From Bradyrhizobium sp. Ec3.3 (GTDB lineage Bacteria > Pseudomonadota > Alphaproteobacteria > Rhizobiales > Xanthobacteraceae): a DNA stretch of 64,000 bases. Made by a program: the position numbers and the translations under genes. The DNA lies in the NCBI RefSeq assembly GCF_000472925.1, contig NZ_AXAS01000036.1, positions 1 through 64,000 of the forward strand. The letters are read 5' to 3'. The notes beneath the pieces are model-generated. The model was not told the DNA's origin and searched no databases. It worked only from the letters and a program-made list of their open reading frames with translations. Positions 15,932 through 22,241 of the stretch are shown one piece after another. Position 1 is the stretch's first letter; each line of letters begins with the position of its first letter.

Positions 15932-17466
15932 ATGATCACCTTCTCCTGGCTTGTCGTCTCGTGTGCGGGCGACGTTGGCTTGCGCCAGATGCGCGTGAGC
16001 TGCAACACCAGCGGAAGCAGCAACAGCGCGATGCCGGCGACCACCAGGCAGGTCACCAGCCGGTTGGCAAAGAAGATTCCGAGCGACCCCTTGGACATCA
16101 GCATCGACTGCCGGAACGCGTCCTCCGCCTTGTCGCCGATGACGATCGCGAGCACCAGCGGCGCCAGCGGATAGAACAGCTTCTTGAAGAGATAGCCGAC
16201 GATCCCGAAGCCGAGCATCATGACCACGTCGAGATAGGAATTCGACACCGAATAGGCACCGACGACGCAGATGATCACGATCAGCGGCGCGATAATCACG
16301 AACGGAATCCGCATCAGGGCGGCGAAGACCGGGACGGTCAGCAGCACCAGCGCGACGGCGACGATGTTGCCGACATACATCGAGGCGATTAGGCCCCACA
16401 CAAAGTCCTTCTGGTCGACGAATAGCATCGGCCCGGGATTGAGCCCCCAGATCATCAGCCCGCCCATCATCACGGCCGCGGTGGCCGAGCCGGGAATGCC
16501 GAGCGAGAGCATCGGCAACAGCGCGCTGGTGCCGGCGGCATGATCGGCCGTCTCCGGCGAGATGATGCCTTCGACCTCGCCGGTGCCGAAGTGGCGGCCG
16601 CGGCGCGAGAAGCGCCGGGCGATGCCGTAGCTCATGAAGGACGCCGCGGTCGGACCGCCCGGCGTGATTCCCATCCAGCATCCGATCGCCGCACTGCGCA
16701 GCAGCGCAACGCCATGCCGCGGCAGGCGCGCCACCGCGCGAAACACCTCGCCCCAGTCGATCTTCGAGGAGACCGCGCGGGCGTGAACCTCCTCCTCGAC
16801 AGCGACCAGGAGCTCGCCGATACCGAACAGGCCCATCACCGCGACGACGAAGCTCACGCCCTTCACGAGCTCGTCGACGCCCATCGTGAGGCGGACGCTC
16901 CCGGAGACCGTGTCGATGCCGATCGCAGCGATCGCAAAACCGATCGCGAGCGCCACGACGGTCTTGATCGGCGCCGCGCCGCCCATACCGACGAAGCTCG
17001 CAAAGGCAAGGAAATAGACCGCAAAATATTCCGGCGGCCCGAAAGCGAGCGCGACCTGCGCCACCCATGACGCCAGGAAGGTGATCAGGATGACGCCGAC
17101 CAGCGCGCCGAACGCAGCCGAGCCGAAGGCGGTAGCGAGCGCGGTCGTGGGCCGGCCGTCGCGCGCCATCGGATAGCCGTCGAAGGTGGTCGCCACCGAC
17201 GATGGCTCGCCGGGAATGTTGAACAGGATCGAAGTGACGGAGCCGCCGAACAGCGCACCCCAATACATGCTGGAGAGCAGGATGATCGCCGATACCGGCT
17301 GCATGCCGAAGGTCAGCGGCAGCAGCAGCGACACGCCGTTCGGCGCGCCGAGCCCCGGCAGCACGCCGACGAGAATGCCGAGCAGCACTCCGATCACCAT
17401 CAGCACCAGATGCGGCACCGTGACCGCGATCGTGAAGCCGTGCAGGAGTTCCTGGAGATTATCCAT
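15928..17466 (-). CDS. tctA: Tripartite tricarboxylate transporter, large permease TctA
   Basis: Inner-membrane permease of 512 aa with about twelve hydrophobic segments. The TctA signature LLGILVGVLPGLGAPNG lies near the N-terminus, and PGEPSSVATTFDGYPMA and LGIPGSATAAVMMGG follow. It forms the transport channel with TctB (17478-17963) and takes substrate from the periplasmic TctC (18018-19010), driven by the proton or sodium gradient. The ATG at 17466 begins MDNLQELLHGFTIA, the usual start. The stop overlaps the pdxA start. The transported compound is not shown by the sequence; TctABC systems carry di- or tricarboxylates and related acids. Confidence 0.93.
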   Translation of the reverse strand: MDNLQELLHGFTIAVTVPHLVLMVIGVLLGILVGVLPGLGAPNGVSLLLPLTFGMQPVSAIILLSSMYWGALFGGSVTSILFNIPGEPSSVATTFDGYPMARDGRPTTALATAFGSAAFGALVGVILITFLASWVAQVALAFGPPEYFAVYFLAFASFVGMGGAAPIKTVVALAIGFAIAAIGIDTVSGSVRLTMGVDELVKGVSFVVAVMGLFGIGELLVAVEEEVHARAVSSKIDWGEVFRAVARLPRHGVALLRSAAIGCWMGITPGGPTAASFMSYGIARRFSRRGRHFGTGEVEGIISPETADHAAGTSALLPMLSLGIPGSATAAVMMGGLMIWGLNPGPMLFVDQKDFVWGLIASMYVGNIVAVALVLLTVPVFAALMRIPFVIIAPLIVIICVVGAYSVSNSYLDVVMMLGFGIVGYLFKKLFYPLAPLVLAIVIGDKAEDAFRQSMLMSKGSLGIFFANRLVTCLVVAGIALLLLPLVLQLTRIWRKPTSPAHETTSQEKVII

Positions 17467-17477
17467 CGACGTCTCCG

Positions 17478-17963
17478 TCAGAACCCGAACGCGGCGGCAA
17501 GCGCGCCGTGTGGCAGCGTCACCTGGAACATGCGCTCGAACACGACGTAGAGCGCGAGCGCTGTCGCCGCCGCCATGGCGAGCGCGCGCGGCATGGACTG
17601 ATGTCTGGGGATCGCGAGCACCGCGAAGATATAGATGGCCGAGGCGAGATACATCCCGAGCAGCGGAATCGCCGCAACGAAAATTGCGGCCGGCACGAAC
17701 AGGCTTGCGAGCCGGCGCAGCTCGGTCGGCGTGATCGCCACGGGAACGCTCGCGAGCGTCGCGGCCGGCAATGCGCCGCGCACGAGATTGTACAGGCTGC
17801 CGAGAACGATGATGACGCCGGTCAGGAACGGGAATGTGCCGGCGTCCACGCCCGCGCTCGACCACCCGATCCCGTTGTCGAGGCTGGAGACGACCACCGC
17901 GGCGCCGAAGCTGCCGGTGAGGATGGCGGTCGAAAGTTCAAGAGCGCGGCGCGATATCATCAA
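17478..17963 (-). CDS. tctB: Tripartite tricarboxylate transporter, small subunit TctB
   Basis: Small inner-membrane subunit of 161 aa with four predicted helices, including FPFLTGVIIVLGSLYNLV and LYVVFERMF near the C-terminus, the typical end of TctB. It is 11 bp before tctA and follows tctC in the same operon. Its job is to complete the permease complex. Overall sequence conservation in TctB is low, so identification depends on length, helix pattern and position. Confidence 0.88.
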   Translation of the reverse strand: MMISRRALELSTAILTGSFGAAVVVSSLDNGIGWSSAGVDAGTFPFLTGVIIVLGSLYNLVRGALPAATLASVPVAITPTELRRLASLFVPAAIFVAAIPLLGMYLASAIYIFAVLAIPRHQSMPRALAMAAATALALYVVFERMFQVTLPHGALAAAFGF

Positions 17964-18017
17964 GGGCTCCTGGAGGGCGGGTGACGACAGGACATCATGG
18001 CGCGGTGCTTCGCCGTT

Positions 18018-19010
18018 TCACTTGATGAGCCAGCCCTGCTCGCTCGCCACCTGCTTGAGGTGCTCGAGATCTTCCTTGATGAACTTGTCGAAGTCGCCGC
18101 CGGTCAGGAACGTGTCGACCTGGGAGGTCTTCTCGATGTAGTCCTTCCATTCCGGCGTCGCCTGCACCTTCTTCATGAGGTCGACATAGAACGCGGCCTG
18201 GTCCGGCGTGACCTTGCCAGGCAGCCACACCGTGCGCGGCTGCTCGTACTGCTTGATGTCGAGGCCCTGCTCGACGCAGGTCGGAACGTCGCTCCAGCCT
18301 TCCGTCGCGGTGATCTTCGGCCCCTGCGGCAGCCGCTTCGGGCTGAAGGCGCAGAGCGGACGCTGCGTTCCGCCGCGCCATTGTCCCAGGCTTTCGCTCG
18401 GATTGTTGACGTGGGAATCGATGTGCCCGCCGGCGAGCTGCACGGCGGCCTCGGCGCCACTCTTGAAGGGGATGTAGGTCAGTTTGACATGACCGGTCTT
18501 CTCGATCATGCGGGTCAGCACCTCGTCGGTGTCCTTTGACTGCGCGCCGCCCATCTTGAATTCGCTCGATGCCGCCGCCTTCAGATAGTCGCCCGCGGTC
18601 TTATAGGGCGCGTCCTGCTTGACCCAGAGCAAGAACTCGTCCTGCGCCATCGCTGCGATCGGGGTGAGGTCGGTGTAGTTGAAGGCGACCTTGGAGACGA
18701 GCGGCTGCTGCCATGCATTCGACGTGCCGAAGATCACCTTGTAGGGATCGCCCGCAGAGACCTTGCCGTAGACATAGCCTTCGGCACCGCTGCCACCGCC
18801 CTTGTTGACGACGACGATCGGCTGCTCGGTCAGCTTGTACTTGGTGATGATGTTCTGCACCGCGCGCGCAAGGTTGTCGGTGCCGCCACCCGGCCCAGCC
18901 GTGGCAACGAACTCGATCGGCTTCTGCGGTTGCCAGGCCGCAGACGCCGGCATCGTGCCGGCGAGGACGACCGCGGCTGCGGAAAGCAGAAGTGCTGACG
19001 TGCTACGCAT
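18018..19010 (-). CDS. tctC: Tripartite tricarboxylate transporter binding protein (Bug family)
   Basis: Periplasmic solute receptor of 330 aa. A signal peptide (LLLSAAAVVLAGTMPASAA) is followed by KPIEFVATAGPGGGTDNLAR, the family's ligand-binding entry. VVNKGGGSGAEGYVYGK, also typical, lies near residue 75. The C-terminal half has the RPLCAFSPKRLP strand and a LMKKVQATPEWKDYI helix. It delivers substrate to TctAB. Bug proteins bind carboxylates through main-chain and water contacts, so the substrate cannot be read from the sequence. It is 54 bp upstream of tctB and 62 bp downstream of the CoA-transferase gene. Confidence 0.93.
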   Translation of the reverse strand: MRSTSALLLSAAAVVLAGTMPASAAWQPQKPIEFVATAGPGGGTDNLARAVQNIITKYKLTEQPIVVVNKGGGSGAEGYVYGKVSAGDPYKVIFGTSNAWQQPLVSKVAFNYTDLTPIAAMAQDEFLLWVKQDAPYKTAGDYLKAAASSEFKMGGAQSKDTDEVLTRMIEKTGHVKLTYIPFKSGAEAAVQLAGGHIDSHVNNPSESLGQWRGGTQRPLCAFSPKRLPQGPKITATEGWSDVPTCVEQGLDIKQYEQPRTVWLPGKVTPDQAAFYVDLMKKVQATPEWKDYIEKTSQVDTFLTGGDFDKFIKEDLEHLKQVASEQGWLIK

Positions 19011-19072
19011 GGTTTCCTCCGGCTGATCTTTTGTTTTTATCGGTTGTTCTGGTCCGTCGTATCGACGTCCTG

Positions 19073-20332
19073 TCAGGCGACTCGTTCCTCGCGCTGTGTG
19101 GACGCCGAAACGATTGCGCCCTGTTTTTCGAGCGCTTCGATCTGCTCCTCATCGAACCCGTATTCCGCCAGCACCTCGTGCGTATGCTCGCCATAGACGG
19201 GGGCACCGGAACGGACCTTGCCAGGCGTCTCCGAGAATTTGACGGGAAGCCCGATGGTCTTCACCGGACCGAGCCTCGAATGCTCGACCTCGACGACCAT
19301 CTCGCGCGCCAGCGTCTGCGGATCACTCAAGGCTTCCAGCATGTCGTGCACGGGTCCGCACGGCACGCCCTTCTCATCCAGCGCCGCGAGCCAATGCGCC
19401 CGCGTCCTGGTGCGGAAGCGCTCGCTCAAAACCTTCTCGAGCTCCTTCAGATGCGCCATGCGGTCGGCACCGGTGGCGAAGCGCGGATCGGCGGCGAGCT
19501 CGCTCGCGCCGAGCGCTTCCAGCATCAACAGCCAATGCTTCTTGTTGGCGCCGCCCACCACCAGCCAGCCGTCGGAGGCTTCAAAGGCCTGATACGGCGC
19601 ATTGAGCGGATGCGCCGACCCCATTGCGCGCGGCGCGGTGCCCGCGGCCAGCGCAATCGTCGATTGCCAATAGGTCTGCACCAGGGCTGCTTCATAGAGC
19701 GAAGTCTCGACCCACTGCCCTTCGCCGGTCTTCAGGCGATGCGTGTAGGCCGCGAGGATGCCCATGCTCGCGAGCAGGCCGGCGGTGATATCGGACAGCG
19801 GCGGGCCGCATTTCACCGGCGGACCATCGGGGCGCTCGCCGGTAAAACTCATGATGCCGCTCATCGCCTGCGCGACGAGATCGAAGCCACGACGGTGCTT
19901 GTAGGGACCGGTGCGGCCAAAGCCCGACAGCGAGCAATAGATCAGCGACGGAAACTCCCTGTGCAGGTCCTCGTAGCCGAAGCCGAGGCGCTCCATGGCG
20001 CCCGGGGCAAAATTCTCGACCAGCACGTCGGCACTCGCTATCAGCCTCCGCAGCACCTCCTTGCCGCCGGAGGTCTTCAGATCCAGCACGATGCCGCGCT
20101 TGTTACGGTTCATCATCAGGAAGGAGGCGGCCTCGTCGCCAATCTTCGGCGGCACCGAATGGCGGGTGTCATCGCCGTTCGGCCATTTCTCGATCTTGAT
20201 GACGTCGGCGCCCATGTCGGCGAGCATCAAGGTGCAGGTCGGCCCGGCCATGACATGGGTGAGATCGATGACCTTGAGGCCGGCCAGCGGTCCCGTGGGG
20301 CGAGCGGTGGCGTGCGATTGATCCTTTTTCAT
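19073..20332 (-). CDS. CaiB/BaiF-type CoA-transferase
   Basis: Family III CoA-transferase of 419 aa that moves CoA between acyl groups, usually from succinyl-CoA to an incoming acid. Conserved blocks include GLKVIDLTHVMAGPT, DVIKIEKWPNGDD, RNKRGIVLDLK, LVENFAPGAMERLG and AQAMSGIMSFTG. Asp181 (in PPLSD) aligns with the Asp that forms the acyl anhydride in formyl-CoA transferase. Placed between a crotonase and a TctC binding protein, it probably activates the acid imported by TctABC. The acid is unknown; itaconate, citramalate, mesaconate or a similar compound would fit the style of the operon but none is specifically supported. Confidence 0.92.
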   Translation of the reverse strand: MKKDQSHATARPTGPLAGLKVIDLTHVMAGPTCTLMLADMGADVIKIEKWPNGDDTRHSVPPKIGDEAASFLMMNRNKRGIVLDLKTSGGKEVLRRLIASADVLVENFAPGAMERLGFGYEDLHREFPSLIYCSLSGFGRTGPYKHRRGFDLVAQAMSGIMSFTGERPDGPPVKCGPPLSDITAGLLASMGILAAYTHRLKTGEGQWVETSLYEAALVQTYWQSTIALAAGTAPRAMGSAHPLNAPYQAFEASDGWLVVGGANKKHWLLMLEALGASELAADPRFATGADRMAHLKELEKVLSERFRTRTRAHWLAALDEKGVPCGPVHDMLEALSDPQTLAREMVVEVEHSRLGPVKTIGLPVKFSETPGKVRSGAPVYGEHTHEVLAEYGFDEEQIEALEKQGAIVSASTQREERVA

Positions 20333-20341
20333 CGGCTCGTC

Positions 20342-21139
20342 CTATTGGCCGCGCCATTGCGGGGCGCGCTTGTTGAGGAACGCATCGAGCCCTTCGCGAA
20401 AATCCTGGCTCGTGTAGCACATCAGGATGAGGTCTTCGCCCTCCTCCCGCGTCAGCCGCTTTTGCAAGCGGGCCACCGCCTGCTTGGTCGCATTCAGCGT
20501 CAGCGGCGCGTGGCTCGCGACGAGGCGAGCGACCTCGTCGGCACGCTTGTCGAGTGCCGCGCCATCCTCGACGATTTCGCTGAGCAGGCCGACGCTTGCG
20601 GCTTCCGTGGCATCAACAAGACGCGCAGTGAAGATCAGATCCTTGACGCGTGCAGCCCCTATGAGCGCGGTGAGACGGCTGACATTGGACATCGACAGGC
20701 AATTGCCGAGCGTTCGCGCGATGGGGAATCCGATACGCGCACTCTTCGTGCCGATGCGCAGATCGCAGGCCGCTGCGATCCCCGCCCCTCCGCCGGTGCA
20801 GAAGCCGTTGATCGCGGCAATCGTCGGCACCCGGCATTGCTCGAGCGTGGTGAGCACGCGGTCGATCCGGTTCTCGTAGTCGAGCGCGTCCTGTGGCGTC
20901 CTGAATTCACGGAATTGATTGATGTCCGTGCCCGAGGCAAAGGCCTTTTCGCCTGCACCGCGCAGCACCAGCACCTTGATGGAATGATCGCTGCTCGCCT
21001 CTTCGCAAATCGCGGCGAGCCGCTCATACATGCCGAAGGTCAAGGCGTTGCGGGCCTGCGGGCGGTTGAAAGTAATCCGCCCGATGCCGTCCTCACGCTC
21101 GAAAACGAGGTCTTCCGCCTCCGCGACTGCCAGGTCCAT
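20342..21139 (-). CDS. Crotonase-fold enzyme (enoyl-CoA hydratase-like)
   Basis: CoA-dependent enzyme of 265 aa, first gene of the operon. The crotonase fold is plain: ITFNRPQARNAL, the oxyanion-hole segments KAFASGTDIN (66-75) and GFCTGGGAGIAAACDLR (112-128). Both glutamates that catalyse water addition in enoyl-CoA hydratase are missing: the E of the usual GGG-x-E position is Gly120, and the later PE pair reads Pro-Ile (139-140). It is therefore unlikely to be a hydratase and could be a CoA-isomerase, hydrolase, lyase or decarboxylase within the superfamily. It acts together with the CaiB transferase 9 bp downstream. Confidence 0.88.
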   Translation of the reverse strand: MDLAVAEAEDLVFEREDGIGRITFNRPQARNALTFGMYERLAAICEEASSDHSIKVLVLRGAGEKAFASGTDINQFREFRTPQDALDYENRIDRVLTTLEQCRVPTIAAINGFCTGGGAGIAAACDLRIGTKSARIGFPIARTLGNCLSMSNVSRLTALIGAARVKDLIFTARLVDATEAASVGLLSEIVEDGAALDKRADEVARLVASHAPLTLNATKQAVARLQKRLTREEGEDLILMCYTSQDFREGLDAFLNKRAPQWRGQ

Positions 21140-21167
21140 TTCCCCGTATCCGTCTTGTTTTTTGCAG

Positions 21168-21181
21168 TTTTGAATGCAAAA
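21168..21181. promoter_or_regulatory. GntR-type operator, site 1
   Basis: TTTTGAATGCAAAA, a near-perfect palindrome 29 bp upstream of the leftward operon's first start (21139). It differs in one base from the site at 21230-21243. Paired palindromes between a GntR/FCD gene and a divergent catabolic operon are the usual operators of this regulator class. Confidence 0.7.
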
Positions 21182-21229
21182 TTCTGAATTTTCAAGCTGG
21201 AACTTCTAAACTTTCGTCGATAAACTCAT

Positions 21230-21243
21230 TTTTGCATGCAAAA
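21230..21243. promoter_or_regulatory. GntR-type operator, site 2
   Basis: TTTTGCATGCAAAA, a perfect 14-bp palindrome ending 14 bp before the GntR start at 21258. The centre-to-centre distance from site 1 is 62 bp, about six helical turns, which allows two dimers to sit on the same DNA face and both promoters to be controlled together. Confidence 0.75.
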
Positions 21244-21257
21244 TAGAAATTTGTCCG

Positions 21258-21932
21258 ATGCTTCATGAGGACGTCGTCAGCCGCATCCGCGACATCCTGC
21301 TCGACGGCGAAATCCCGCCGGGCGCGCGGATTCCCGAGCGCGAGCTGTGCGAGCGGCTCCAGATCTCGCGCACGCCGCTGCGCGAGGCGCTCAAGGTGCT
21401 CGCCGCCGAGGGCCTCGTGCAATTGTTGCCCCATCGCGGCTCGCGCGCGGCAAAGCTGACCGACAAGGACATGCGCGATCTCTTCGAGGTCTGCCAGGGC
21501 CTCGAGGCGCTCGCCGGCGAGCTCGCCTGCGAGCGCATCACGGAGGACGAGATCGACGAGATTGCCGCCGCGCAAACGGCGATGGCGCAGCATTACCGCG
21601 ATGGCGATCTGATCCAGTATTACCGCTGCAATCGCGCCATCCACGAAGCGATCGTTACCGCCGCCGGCAATCCCGTGCTCGCAAGCCTCTACAATTCGGT
21701 GACGGCGCGCATTCGCCGCGCACGCTACGTCACGCCGATGACGCAGCAGCGCTGGGCGCTCGCCGTCAGGGAACACGAAGCGATCCTCAATGCCTTGCAA
21801 CGACGCGACGGCACAGGCCTTTCCCACATCCTGCGCGCTCATCTGCGCCACAAGCGCGAGGAGGTTTTGCAGGCCGGATTTGCCGAGACGGACGGCGCGG
21901 CTCTCGCTGCCGTGGATGACGGCGACAACTGA
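21258..21932 (+). CDS. GntR/FCD family transcriptional regulator
   Basis: DNA-binding repressor or activator of 224 aa. The winged helix covers residues 1-70 with PPGARIPERELCERLQISRTPLREALK. The FCD ligand domain follows from about 75 to 210 and shows the metal-binding pattern of the family (residues such as the Asp/His in YYRCNRAIHEAI and REHEAIL). FCD ligands are usually carboxylic acids, in keeping with the Tct operon it faces. It is divergent from the crotonase gene at 21139, with two operators between them. No strong ribosome-binding site precedes the ATG. Confidence 0.92.
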   Translation: MLHEDVVSRIRDILLDGEIPPGARIPERELCERLQISRTPLREALKVLAAEGLVQLLPHRGSRAAKLTDKDMRDLFEVCQGLEALAGELACERITEDEIDEIAAAQTAMAQHYRDGDLIQYYRCNRAIHEAIVTAAGNPVLASLYNSVTARIRRARYVTPMTQQRWALAVREHEAILNALQRRDGTGLSHILRAHLRHKREEVLQAGFAETDGAALAAVDDGDN

Positions 21933-22059
21933 ACGCGCTCGACGAAATCACAACAGGCGGAGATTTATTCCAGCCCGGCGGCAACAATTCCGCCCCTTAA
22001 CTTCCGCGCGATCTCGACCTATATTGAGTGTCCCGAAACCAACGAAAGGAGGTGATCCA

Positions 22060-22104
22060 GTGTCTTATCTCAAGCGCTGTCACCTCGCTGGGATCGCCCG
22101 CTAG
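22060..22104 (+). CDS. 14-codon ORF with extreme Shine-Dalgarno
   Basis: GTG-initiated frame encoding 14 residues, (M)SYLKRCHLAGIAR. It is preceded by AAAGGAGGTGATCC (22045-22058), 14 nt fully complementary to the known 3' end of bacterial 16S rRNA; the GGAGG core ends 7 nt before the GTG. The terminator at 22166-22203 follows after 61 nt. It is too short for a folded protein and looks like a leader peptide or the coding part of a small dual-function RNA. The distance from GntR (127 bp) allows a separate promoter, but no clear one was identified. Confidence 0.55.
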   Translation: MSYLKRCHLAGIAR

Positions 22105-22165
22105 GCTCGACGTGAAGCCTGGCAGCGGGGCGCTCTCAGCCCTGGACCAGCGAGACAACAAATCG

Positions 22166-22203
22166 GGCGCGACGGGGTCTTCCCCGCCGCGCCTTTTCTT
22201 TTT
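22166..22203 (+). terminator. Strong Rho-independent terminator
   Basis: Stem GGCGCG-A-CGGGG, loop TCTT, CCCCG-C-CGCGCC (22166-22193), followed by TTTTCTTTTT. It ends plus-strand transcription from the short frame at 22060 and probably from the GntR gene, and separates them from the leftward kinase gene, whose stop is at 22242. Confidence 0.9.
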
Positions 22204-22241
22204 CGCGCACATGCTGGTCTTTTTTCGCGCTACCCGCAGGA

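Noticed and set aside
18992..21187. Long plus-strand open frame of 731 codons opposite the CoA-transferase and crotonase genes
   Set aside because: It is antisense to two clear genes with conserved motifs, has Arg/His-rich low-complexity composition and no domain. Such frames arise from strong third-position GC.
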